From Chryseobacterium daeguense DSM 19388 (lineage in GTDB: Bacteria; Bacteroidota; Bacteroidia; Flavobacteriales; Weeksellaceae), in the NCBI RefSeq assembly GCF_000430825.1, contig NZ_AUMT01000004.1:357092-421091 (forward strand): 64,000 bases of DNA, given 5' to 3'. This document shows positions 8,499 through 16,718 of the stretch, piece by piece. How positions within the stretch are numbered: the stretch's first letter is position 1; each line of letters opens with the position of its first letter. Below the pieces are notes generated by a model. That model did not search any database. It saw nothing but the letters and a program-made list of their open reading frames with translations, and was not told where the DNA came from. The position numbers and the translations under genes are program-made.

Positions 8499-9592
8499 TA
8501 CTTTAAGGTAATTGTTTCGCTGTTATTTTTAAATTTCTGATCATAATTTGCGCCTCTGGAAGCCGCTCCTATCTGTCCGAAATCCATTTTTACATTTACC
8601 TGATGCGGAGCACCTTTAAATGACCTGAATTTTGCCGTAGAGTTATTCTGCGAAGAAAAATTGGTCACGCTGATATTTCCGTTCAGCTGGGGAAAGCCTG
8701 TATTGGGCTTATCTCTGGTCACGGCCATTCCTAAGCCTATTTTGGATCCGTTATCCTTAAAATTATTGATGGAAACAGAAATCAATTTTTGCTGTTTTCC
8801 CACCATGTTCCCGGGTGAAATGATGATTCCGTAGTTGCCGTTGTCTTTAGTTTCAATATTATTGAGCTTAATATTTTTTACATCATAAAAATTGCTGTCG
8901 GGTTCTATATCAATTCCCGCCTGAGGATTGGTTCCCGATGTATTGGCGATATAAGCATTTTCCAACGTAAGATTAGAAACTCCGCCGATAGTAATCCCGT
9001 TTCTGCGGTTATCTTTCAGGATAATATTTTTGATGGTGATGTCAGAAGAGCTGATGTTATTTCTCCCACCGATACAAATCCCGTCTCCCCATGCACTTTC
9101 TATGTAGGAACCGGTAATACTGATGTTCGAGCTTGAAAGAATATAAATCCCCATTCCCCATTCTCCTTTTGTAGAAAGGTGTTTGTGCCTGTCTCCGGTA
9201 AGGCTCGGGTAATAAATATCTACATTTTGAATATTAAATAAATTCAGTATCCCGTTTCTATCTTTGCTGTTGGGCTTCATAATCAGCCTTGAATTCTTTT
9301 GAAAAAGAATTTTCTGGTTAGATTTTAAAGCCAATCCGTTTTCATTCATCAACACAGGAAAATCCGGCATGATGAGCGCAGAATTTTCGTTAATTCCTTT
9401 TTGAATATAAGATGTGTAATCTATATTTCCTTTTACGGAGTATCCTTTCGGCAGATAAGCGGTAAGATCTTTCGCATTTTTGAAATACTGAGCCCTCACA
9501 GCATCGTATCCCGAAAAACGGTCTTTAACGTATTCCTGACAACTTCCCAAAAAATACATGAGCATAAAGAATAATAAAATCAGCTTTTTCAT
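8498..9592 (-). CDS. Right-handed parallel beta-helix lipoprotein
   Basis: The 364-residue product has a lipoprotein signal (hydrophobic residues 3-17, then LGSC), so it should be anchored in a membrane outside the cytoplasm. From about residue 105 it consists of beta-helix coils (NVDIYYPSLTG, NISITGSYIESAWGDGICIGG, ITIKNIILKDNRRNGITIGG, NLTLENAYIANTSG), as in pectate lyases, polysaccharide depolymerases and mannuronan epimerases. The Asp pair in GDGICIGG and AGIDIEPDS could be part of an active site. It lies between the polymerase and flippase genes with overlaps of 4 and 1 bases, so it belongs to the pathway. A polymer lyase, hydrolase or epimerase role is plausible but not assigned. Confidence 0.8.
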   Translation of the reverse strand: MKKLILLFFMLMYFLGSCQEYVKDRFSGYDAVRAQYFKNAKDLTAYLPKGYSVKGNIDYTSYIQKGINENSALIMPDFPVLMNENGLALKSNQKILFQKNSRLIMKPNSKDRNGILNLFNIQNVDIYYPSLTGDRHKHLSTKGEWGMGIYILSSSNISITGSYIESAWGDGICIGGRNNISSSDITIKNIILKDNRRNGITIGGVSNLTLENAYIANTSGTNPQAGIDIEPDSNFYDVKNIKLNNIETKDNGNYGIIISPGNMVGKQQKLISVSINNFKDNGSKIGLGMAVTRDKPNTGFPQLNGNISVTNFSSQNNSTAKFRSFKGAPHQVNVKMDFGQIGAASRGANYDQKFKNNSETITLK

Positions 9593-10971
9593 TTTGTTGG
9601 ATTTAGTTTGTTAATCATTGTAAAGAATGGTATGAATACTACCAGGTTGATAAGTAATGTAGCGGAAATGGAACCTATATTAATCATCATTGAAGTAGAG
9701 CATCCGAACGCCAGAATTACATATAAGAAAAATAAAACCGGTGAATTGGTAGTATAATAAGCTTTTCTTTCAAATTTAAAAGCAAGAATAGTAAGTATAA
9801 AGATATAGATGTAAAAAAAATATATCGAAAAATGATACAGCCCTGCTACAGAAACCGGAACAATCTGATCCCTGGAACGGCCGGCTCCGTAAATCTGGTT
9901 GTTGAATTTTATATTCGTTTTGTAATTATCATTTGAAAACTTTGATAAAACAGGGATATTCTGGGTAATATCCGAGATTAAATAATAATATTTGTCTGAA
10001 GGGTTAATTACATTCTTTTCATAAGAATCATACCCGATTGCATAATTGGCCACACCTCCGAAATACGCGTTCAGCTGATGAAGGGTGAAAAATCCTCCCA
10101 CATCCGCTTTTTTTGTTTCGCCGGAAAACTTGGCCAGTGAAGCCAGCACCAGGATAAGTCCAAAAAAAACAGACGTATAGGTAACAACCTTCCTCTTATA
10201 ATTCGGGTAAAAATAAATCAATAAAAGAATTAAAGGAAAAGTAGCGTACACAATACTGAAACGGCTGATCCCGATGATGATCGTAGCATTGATAAGCACT
10301 ACAATAATCGAAAGGATAAGCTTTGTGCTTTGCTTTATTTTAAATGAATCTATCACAGAGAAAATATAGAGCACAATATAAGCCCTCATTACCGGGAACA
10401 TAATACTTACCAGCGGTGAAACATTTTCCAGGTCACCGGAAAGTTTTAGCTTTAAATAAGCAGCAATATCCCATACAAAGCTCAATTTCTGTAAAAAGCT
10501 TCTATTCAGTGCAATAATTGCTATAAACAAAAAGAATAAGCCGGTATTAATGGTATTCAGCTTCAAAAAATGCAGCTCCGCCGTTCTCTCCCCGCTTTGT
10601 TTGGAAAACGTGCAGATATGGTAAGCTATCAAAATAAAAAGCAGCTCCACAAGCATCATTGCCACAGCATAAGGCTCATTGATGGTTGTAGCCCCGAACT
10701 TTAATTTGTCACCGGTTATGAAAAGAAACGGAATCACCAGATACCGCACCACCTGCTGGATGGTAATGATCCAGAAAATAAAGTAAGACTTTAATCTTTC
10801 AAAAATATTAGCAACAAACAGGGTAAAAAATCCGAGGCCCACAGGCAGAAGAAATACGTCTGGATATGAGGTATTATTCACCTTTCCATAGATCACAAAA
10901 CCTATGAAAAAAAACAAAAAGCTTAAACAAAATAAAGCTAATTTTGATGATTTATTTACCTCCATGCTCAT
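9589..10971 (-). CDS. Wzy-like polysaccharide polymerase
   Basis: The 460-residue product is an integral membrane protein with about 10-12 hydrophobic helices and one larger polar loop between about residues 275 and 350 (KFSGETKKADVGGFF to RSRDQIVPVSVAGLYHF). This topology, the low sequence conservation and the position next to wzx and the beta-helix gene fit an O-antigen/capsule polymerase that joins repeat units in the periplasm. Two in-frame starts lie close together (10971 and 10965); the first was kept. The 4-base overlap with the following gene shows coupling. Assignment relies on topology and context, because Wzy proteins are poorly conserved. Confidence 0.75.
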   Translation of the reverse strand: MSMEVNKSSKLALFCLSFLFFFIGFVIYGKVNNTSYPDVFLLPVGLGFFTLFVANIFERLKSYFIFWIITIQQVVRYLVIPFLFITGDKLKFGATTINEPYAVAMMLVELLFILIAYHICTFSKQSGERTAELHFLKLNTINTGLFFLFIAIIALNRSFLQKLSFVWDIAAYLKLKLSGDLENVSPLVSIMFPVMRAYIVLYIFSVIDSFKIKQSTKLILSIIVVLINATIIIGISRFSIVYATFPLILLLIYFYPNYKRKVVTYTSVFFGLILVLASLAKFSGETKKADVGGFFTLHQLNAYFGGVANYAIGYDSYEKNVINPSDKYYYLISDITQNIPVLSKFSNDNYKTNIKFNNQIYGAGRSRDQIVPVSVAGLYHFSIYFFYIYIFILTILAFKFERKAYYTTNSPVLFFLYVILAFGCSTSMMINIGSISATLLINLVVFIPFFTMINKLNPTK

Positions 10972-11026
10972 GGGTACGCTTCTTCTTGTGAAGTTTACGT
11001 TCTACTCTTTTCTTCTGCTTAGTGTG

Positions 11027-12316
11027 TTATAATCTGGAGTCACATTCTTCCAAAACTCCTTTTACGTCGTAAATTATTCCGCCTTCTTTCAGATAATTAT
11101 TCAGATTCAGGCTGCTGAACTCTTTGTGCGCAACAGTAAGAATAATAGCATCAAATTTTTCCTCCGGAATTTCATTTACAACATCAAGATTATATTCATG
11201 CTTTACCTCTTCCGGGCTTGCCCACGGATCGTAAGTTGTAACGTGCAATGCATAATCTTCCAGCCCGTGAATCACGTCTACCGCTTTGGTATTTCGTACA
11301 TCAGGACAGTTTTCTTTGAAGGTAATTCCAAGATTTAAAACCCTGGCTCCATTAATAGTAATCTTCTTTTTGATCATGCATTTCACTAGTTGGGAAGCCA
11401 CATACTGACCCATCGAATCATTAAGACGGCGACCTGCAAGGATAATTTCCGGGTGATAACCTTTTTCCTGTGCTTTCTGAGCAAGATAATAAGGATCTAC
11501 CCCGATACAGTGACCACCTACAAGCCCCGGCTTGAAGGGTAAAAAGTTCCACTTTGTTCCCGCTGCTTCCAGTACCGCATGGGTGTCTATTTCCAGAAGA
11601 TTAAAGATTTTCGCCAGTTCATTAACGAATGCTATATTAATATCCCTCTGTGAATTTTCAATAACTTTTGCCGCTTCAGCTATTTTAATTGTCGGAGCCA
11701 GATGCGTTCCGGCAATGATCACAGATTTGTATAAAGAATCAACTATTTTTCCTATTTCCGGTGTGGAACCCGAAGTAACTTTTAAAATTTTCTCCACCGT
11801 ATGTTCTTTGTCTCCCGGATTTATACGCTCCGGCGAATATCCTGCAAAGAAATCTTCATTAAACTTCAATCCCGAAACTTTTTCCAGGACAGGAATACAT
11901 TCTTCTTCCGTAGCCCCGGGATATACCGTAGATTCATAGATTACGATATCATCCTTAGACAATACTTTTCCTACTGTTTCAGAGGCTTTGTACAAAGGGG
12001 TAAGGTCCGGACGGTTATGCTGATCTACCGGAGTAGGAACCGTAATGATGTAGATGTTTGCATCTTTAATATCATTGATGTCAAAAGAGCAATACAACCC
12101 GTTTTCCGAAGACACGAACGGATTATTCTGAGTTAAAACACCTTCCAGGATCTCATTTTCCACTTCCAGTGTACTGTCTACACCGGTATTGAGCTCCTCA
12201 ATTCTTTTCTGATTGATATCAAAACCTACAACCGGAAACCGGGTTGCAAATAATCGGGCTAAAGGCAGGCCTACGTATCCAAGTCCGATAACGGCAATTT
12301 TATATTTTTTTTCCAC
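11027..12316 (-). CDS. wbpO: UDP-N-acetylhexosamine 6-dehydrogenase (WbpO/TviB type)
   Basis: The 429-residue enzyme belongs to the UDP-glucose/GDP-mannose dehydrogenase family and oxidises C6 of a UDP-sugar to a uronic acid using two NAD+. The N-terminal Rossmann loop is [10 protein letters not shown] at 11-20, and the catalytic Cys is at about 270 in [16 protein letters not shown]. The wording of the active-site region resembles WbpO/TviB, which make UDP-GalNAcA, more than UDP-glucose dehydrogenase. The next gene upstream is a WbpP/TviC-like C4-epimerase, the usual partner. The pair would give UDP-GalNAcA for the repeat unit. The precise substrate (GalNAc, GlcNAc or ManNAc) is inferred. Confidence 0.88.
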   Translation of the reverse strand: MEKKYKIAVIGLGYVGLPLARLFATRFPVVGFDINQKRIEELNTGVDSTLEVENEILEGVLTQNNPFVSSENGLYCSFDINDIKDANIYIITVPTPVDQHNRPDLTPLYKASETVGKVLSKDDIVIYESTVYPGATEEECIPVLEKVSGLKFNEDFFAGYSPERINPGDKEHTVEKILKVTSGSTPEIGKIVDSLYKSVIIAGTHLAPTIKIAEAAKVIENSQRDINIAFVNELAKIFNLLEIDTHAVLEAAGTKWNFLPFKPGLVGGHCIGVDPYYLAQKAQEKGYHPEIILAGRRLNDSMGQYVASQLVKCMIKKKITINGARVLNLGITFKENCPDVRNTKAVDVIHGLEDYALHVTTYDPWASPEEVKHEYNLDVVNEIPEEKFDAIILTVAHKEFSSLNLNNYLKEGGIIYDVKGVLEECDSRL

Positions 12317-12337
12317 AAAGATTCTATTTGAAAATGG

Positions 12338-13306
12338 TTATTTTAAATTTTCCCAATACCAACTTATGGCTTCTTTTAAGCCTTTTTCAATGGTGTGGGA
12401 TGGTTTGTATCCTAGTAATTTTTCTGCTTTTTCCACAGAGGCCAGCGAGTGAGGAATATCTCCTATCCTGTTTGGGCCGTGTACGGCATTGATGTTGGCA
12501 ATTTCCGCATCAAATTCGCTCAGGTATTCTTTTAAATATTTAATTAAATCATTTAGCGTTGTACGGTCTCCCACAGCCGTATTGTAGACTGTATTCACCG
12601 CTTCAGGATTGTTAGTGAGCATAGCAAGCTCATTCATCTGAATAACATTATCGATATAAGTAAAATCACGTGAATAATCTCCTGTACCATTGATTTTTGG
12701 AGATTCATGATTGATTAATTGCTTGATAAACAACGGGATTACCGCTGCGTATGCACCGTTAGGATCCTGTCTGCGCCCGAAAACATTGAAGTATCTCAAC
12801 CCGATGCATTCCATTCCGTACGTTTTCCCGAATACATCAGCATATAATTCATTGACATACTTGGTGATGGCATACGGTGACAATGGTCTCCCGATCACAT
12901 CTTCCACTTTCGGCAGCGATGCAGAATCACCATACGTAGAAGATGAAGCAGCATACACGAAACGTTTAACTTCAGCATCCCGGGCCGCAACAAGCATGTT
13001 CAGAAAACCCGAAACATTAACCTCGTTGCTCTTAATTGGATCTTTGATTGATCTCGGAACGGAACCCAATGCAGCCTGATGAAGTACATAATCTACTCCT
13101 TCTACTGCTTTGCGGCAAACTTCCAAATCACAGATATCTCCTTCAATTAATTTATAATTCGGATTGCTAAGAAAAGGCTCGATGTTATGACGGTGCCCGG
13201 TTGCAAAATTGTCTAAGCAAACAACATTGTAACCTTTATCTAAAAAATATTCCGTTAAGTTGGAACCGATAAAACCCGCTCCTCCTGTAATTAAAATTTT
13301 ATACAT
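12338..13306 (-). CDS. wbpP: UDP-GlcNAc(A) C4-epimerase (WbpP/TviC type SDR)
   Basis: This 322-residue short-chain dehydrogenase has the NAD-binding GGAGFIG at 8-14, LDNFATGH just after the second strand, HQAALGSVPRSI, a Ser-rich catalytic region (ASSSTYGDS) and the Tyr-x3-Lys pair at 145-149 in SPYAITK. LDNFATGH, AALGSVPRSI and NVFGRRQDPNGAYAAVIP are characteristic of WbpP/TviC, epimerases that act at C4 of N-acetylated UDP-hexosamines or their uronates. It is 21 bases upstream of the dehydrogenase gene and probably works with it to make UDP-GalNAcA. A general dTDP/UDP-glucose epimerase is less likely because of these signatures. Confidence 0.87.
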   Translation of the reverse strand: MYKILITGGAGFIGSNLTEYFLDKGYNVVCLDNFATGHRHNIEPFLSNPNYKLIEGDICDLEVCRKAVEGVDYVLHQAALGSVPRSIKDPIKSNEVNVSGFLNMLVAARDAEVKRFVYAASSSTYGDSASLPKVEDVIGRPLSPYAITKYVNELYADVFGKTYGMECIGLRYFNVFGRRQDPNGAYAAVIPLFIKQLINHESPKINGTGDYSRDFTYIDNVIQMNELAMLTNNPEAVNTVYNTAVGDRTTLNDLIKYLKEYLSEFDAEIANINAVHGPNRIGDIPHSLASVEKAEKLLGYKPSHTIEKGLKEAISWYWENLK

Positions 13307-13308
13307 TT

Positions 13309-15648
13309 CTATGATTTAAAGATTTTCTTCCACCAACTTTTCTTATCATTATTACTGTAGCCATAGCCATAGCTGTAGTTGTAGCCATAACCTCCTGCAC
13401 GTCTCGAAACATCATTGATGATAAATGATACATTGGAAAGCTTGGCGTCTTTCACAAGATCATTAGCAAAATCTATCAGAATATTTCTTGAAACGCCTGA
13501 TCTCACTACATATAAGGTCGCATCTGCGGTATCGGCGATGCTCAATGTATCGGAAACCAGCATCAGCGGCGCCGAGTCTATGATGATATAAGCATATTGG
13601 GATGACATCTGTGCGATAAGCTTCTGGTATCTTCCGTTAGAAAGAAGCTCTTGAGGATTAGGAGGGATTGCCCCTGCATAAATCACGTCGCAAGATGGGT
13701 TTGTAGTAGAAGTATGAATAAGCTCTTCTACATTTACCGTTTCATCGTAAAGGTATTCGGTAAGACCTTTTCTTTTTGTTGGTTCACTGTCATATCGCTG
13801 GATCTGCGGGTTTCGGATATCCGAACCTATCAGAAGTGCTCTTCCGTTTTTATTAGCCAGCGTAAGGGCAAGATTTACCGATACCAGTGTTTTTCCTTCC
13901 CCTTTTACGGAAGAAGTTACCATCACTACTTTAGCAGAATCTTTTACCGGTAAAACAAATTTAAGATTGGAAACAAGCACCCTGAATGCTTCTGCAAGCT
14001 CAGAGAAGTCGTTTTTCTGCACCAAATGGCTTTCTGTATCTTTAAGTGAGGGAATATCAACCAGAACACCCAATCCTGAACGTTCTTTAATATCGTCTCT
14101 TGTGTAGATTTTATCGTCAAAATTGAACAATAAATAAAAGATAGCGAAAGGAATCAATATTCCAAGGAATAAAGCTGCCGCAAAAATAAGGTCTTTTTTA
14201 GGTGAAACCGGGGCATCCAGCGTAAAGGCCGGATTCACGATTTTAGCTTTCGGAACATCTACGGAAAGGTTGATGGCATTTTCTTCTCTTTTTTGAAGTA
14301 AGAATAAGAAAAGCTGTTCTTTAAGATTCTGCTGACGTTCAATTCCCCGGTAGACTTTGGATTGTCCCGGAACTTTTTCTATAAGATTATTATTAGTAGA
14401 AATTTGGTTTTGTAATTGTGAAATACCCGCCTGTACAGCTTCTTTCTGCTCACGGATGTTATCCCTGATGATGTCTTTCAATGAAGCAATTTCCCTGTTC
14501 ATTTCTATGACAGCCGGGTTTTCATTGGTAGCCTGCTTCAGGGTTTTATTTCTGCTGATCAATAATAAATTATACTGAGAAATAGTCTGTTCTAAAGAAG
14601 GATTTAAACCAAGATTGGAAGGCATCAGCTGGCTGTTGCTTTTTGTAGCTTCTGCAGAAAGTGAATTTAGGAGATCAAGCTGTGCCTGCTGCTGAAGAAG
14701 AGCTTTTGTATTTTCGCTCGTATTTTGAAGGGCAAGCTCAGCCTGCGCCTGTAAATCTACAATGCGGTTTTTGTTCTGGAAATCTTCCTTTTGGTTTTCT
14801 ACCCCGGAAAGGTCTTTGGTGATAACCTCCAGCCTTTTGTCGATAAACTCCTGGGTATTCTGAGCCTGCAGGTTTTTATCTCTCTGGCCGTCGATATTAT
14901 ACTGTTTTGTTACTTCATTAAGGATTGCTTCAGATTTCTCAGGAAGAGAGCCTATTAGGCTAATATCCATCAACATCGCTTTTTCATCCGGCAGATTAAC
15001 CTGTATTGATTTCTCCAGCTTTTTTACTTTCTCAATAGGGTTTGAGAAAACAATTTTATATTCAGACTTATCTTTATAGGCAACTGCAGGATTTTTGTTC
15101 AGAATAACTGTCCCGAAATCCAGGTGCAATGGTGTATTGAATGTACCTTTAAAGTTTTGTTTTTTTTCGTTTTGAAGGGTAAACTGATCCCCTTTTACTT
15201 CAGTAAGGGTAAACTGTGCAGATTTAAACTTTTCATCTTTAAAGCTTAATATTTTAGCCGTAATAGGCACTTTCAGGAACAGCTGTGAGTCCTTGATCTC
15301 ACCCGCATTGAAATATTCTACATTAAGATTAAGGTTCTTCACCACCTGCATCAAAATCGGCCTGGAGTTTACTACTGCCGCCTCACTTTTCAGCTCATCG
15401 GAGTTTCCAAGACCTATTCCCAGGTTATCCAGGTCGGCAAGCGCTGAGGAAAGATCGTTTTGCTTTTTATCAAACTTAAGGGTTGTCTTCGTCTGATATT
15501 GAGGAACGCTGTATCTCAGATAAATGTAAGCGCCTGTTACAAAGACCAAAACAGAGGCAATAAACCACGGCCATTTATACAGATAATTAGAGACCGTTCT
15601 TCTTAAGTTAAAACTTTCTTCTCTTGACTGAAATTCTGTCTGCTGCAT
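13309..15648 (-). CDS. wzc: Wzc-like polysaccharide co-polymerase and tyrosine autokinase
   Basis: The 779-residue inner-membrane protein couples chain-length control and export. A first membrane helix near residues 30-50 is followed by a long periplasmic part with coiled-coil segments (about 260-430), a second helix near 485-505, and a cytoplasmic kinase domain. That domain carries Walker A as SSVKGEGKTL near residue 584, the A' motif in LLIGSDIRNPQ, and Walker B in YIIIDSAPL. The tail from about residue 755 is rich in Tyr (YGYNYSYGYGYS), the usual autophosphorylation cluster. It is 7 bases from the Wza-like gene. No cognate low-molecular-weight phosphatase lies in the window. Confidence 0.93.
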   Translation of the reverse strand: MQQTEFQSREESFNLRRTVSNYLYKWPWFIASVLVFVTGAYIYLRYSVPQYQTKTTLKFDKKQNDLSSALADLDNLGIGLGNSDELKSEAAVVNSRPILMQVVKNLNLNVEYFNAGEIKDSQLFLKVPITAKILSFKDEKFKSAQFTLTEVKGDQFTLQNEKKQNFKGTFNTPLHLDFGTVILNKNPAVAYKDKSEYKIVFSNPIEKVKKLEKSIQVNLPDEKAMLMDISLIGSLPEKSEAILNEVTKQYNIDGQRDKNLQAQNTQEFIDKRLEVITKDLSGVENQKEDFQNKNRIVDLQAQAELALQNTSENTKALLQQQAQLDLLNSLSAEATKSNSQLMPSNLGLNPSLEQTISQYNLLLISRNKTLKQATNENPAVIEMNREIASLKDIIRDNIREQKEAVQAGISQLQNQISTNNNLIEKVPGQSKVYRGIERQQNLKEQLFLFLLQKREENAINLSVDVPKAKIVNPAFTLDAPVSPKKDLIFAAALFLGILIPFAIFYLLFNFDDKIYTRDDIKERSGLGVLVDIPSLKDTESHLVQKNDFSELAEAFRVLVSNLKFVLPVKDSAKVVMVTSSVKGEGKTLVSVNLALTLANKNGRALLIGSDIRNPQIQRYDSEPTKRKGLTEYLYDETVNVEELIHTSTTNPSCDVIYAGAIPPNPQELLSNGRYQKLIAQMSSQYAYIIIDSAPLMLVSDTLSIADTADATLYVVRSGVSRNILIDFANDLVKDAKLSNVSFIINDVSRRAGGYGYNYSYGYGYSNNDKKSWWKKIFKS

Positions 15649-15655
15649 ATATATA

Positions 15656-16447
15656 TTATCGTGTTAGGGCAACAATAAGGGTACCTGCCGTAAGCAATGC
15701 ACCAATAATCTGGAATGTAAGTGCTCTGTTCGGGTTAGAATTCGCCTGAACCTGCTTATTTTTATCCGGCTGTATATATAGGATATCATTCTGCTTCATG
15801 TAGTAATAAGGCGAGCTCACAATATCTGCTCTTGTAAGATCTATATTCACGATCTGGTCTGTACCGTCTTCACCCGTTCGGATAAGCTTCACGTTGGTAC
15901 GGTCGCCGAAATCTGTCATATCTCCTGCAAGGCCAAGAGCCTGGAAAACATTGATTTTCTGGGAAACACTTTCTTTCTGACCCGGTTCTTTTACTTCACC
16001 AAGAATGCTTACGTTAAAGTTTTTAAGGGTAATTGATACCATAGGATCTGTAAGATATTTCTTCAGACGGGCTTCAAGGTCCTGCTTCAGCTGAATCTGA
16101 GTCATTCCTTTGCAATATACATTTCCTATTACCGGAAAATAGATGTTTCCTTCTTCATTTACCACATATTCGCTTGGCTGCACATATTGATTGATCCCCG
16201 TACCGGAATCACTTCCTACCTTGTTTGTTGTATTAAGGTTAAAGGGCTTTACCGCAATTTCATCCAAAGCAGAAACAAGGATAAGGAGAACATCCCCTTC
16301 CTGAATATGCAGTCCTTCAAATTTTGCTCTGGTAACTTCCTCTTCCATATTATGCTTTGACACGTATACCATATTCTGTTTAGGCTTACACGAAAAAAGC
16401 GTAACCGCCAACAGGATCAGATATGTAATAATAGTAGTGGTCTTCAT
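15656..16447 (-). CDS. wza: Wza/OPX-type polysaccharide export lipoprotein
   Basis: The 263-residue product (from ATG at 16445-16447) has a lipoprotein signal ending in LFSC, so Cys20 should be lipidated. It then shows the polysaccharide export domain (IQEGDVLLILVSALDE, YVVNEEGNIYFPVIGNVYCKGMT) and a SLBB-type segment (VSILGEVKEPGQ to ILYIQPDKN). A hydrophobic C-terminal stretch (ALTFQIIGALLTAGTLIVAL) could be the outer-membrane helix. It forms the exit channel partner of the Wzc-like protein encoded next. An open TTG start at 16498 would add 17 residues before the signal peptide and was rejected. Confidence 0.93.
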   Translation of the reverse strand: MKTTTIITYLILLAVTLFSCKPKQNMVYVSKHNMEEEVTRAKFEGLHIQEGDVLLILVSALDEIAVKPFNLNTTNKVGSDSGTGINQYVQPSEYVVNEEGNIYFPVIGNVYCKGMTQIQLKQDLEARLKKYLTDPMVSITLKNFNVSILGEVKEPGQKESVSQKINVFQALGLAGDMTDFGDRTNVKLIRTGEDGTDQIVNIDLTRADIVSSPYYYMKQNDILYIQPDKNKQVQANSNPNRALTFQIIGALLTAGTLIVALTR

Positions 16448-16550
16448 ATAGTATTGTAGTCTCTCGATTTTATTTTTTTGTTTATTTAATATAATCAACT
16501 GTAAAAGAATATATTATGTATATTATTTAACATTTTAAGAAATATCACTT

Positions 16551-16565
16551 ATACGTGAAACGTAT
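16551..16565. repeat. Inverted repeat ATACGT-GAA-ACGTAT in the gap before the wza-like gene
   Basis: A 6-base inverted repeat with a 3-base centre lies in the 271-base gap between the PglF-like and Wza-like genes. An 11-base direct repeat, TGTATATTATT, lies on each side (16517-16527 and 16574-16584). The set resembles a regulator site, but no TAnnTTTG core was found next to it. Nothing else is visible in the gap. Confidence 0.4.
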
Positions 16566-16718
16566 TTAAGTAATGTATATTATTCTAGGATCAAGTCTTT
16601 TTTATGCAATTTTCATTCCGCTTTGTTCTTAAATTCGAAAAAAATCTTTAGTGTAAAGTGTTTCAGTAGTTTAAAATTCAGCTTTCCAATTTTGTTTAAA
16701 TTTTCAGACAGTGCCTTT

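Noticed and set aside
16448..16498. Upstream TTG start for the Wza-like gene
   Set aside because: It would place 17 charged residues before a normal lipoprotein signal peptide; the ATG at 16447 gives a proper signal.
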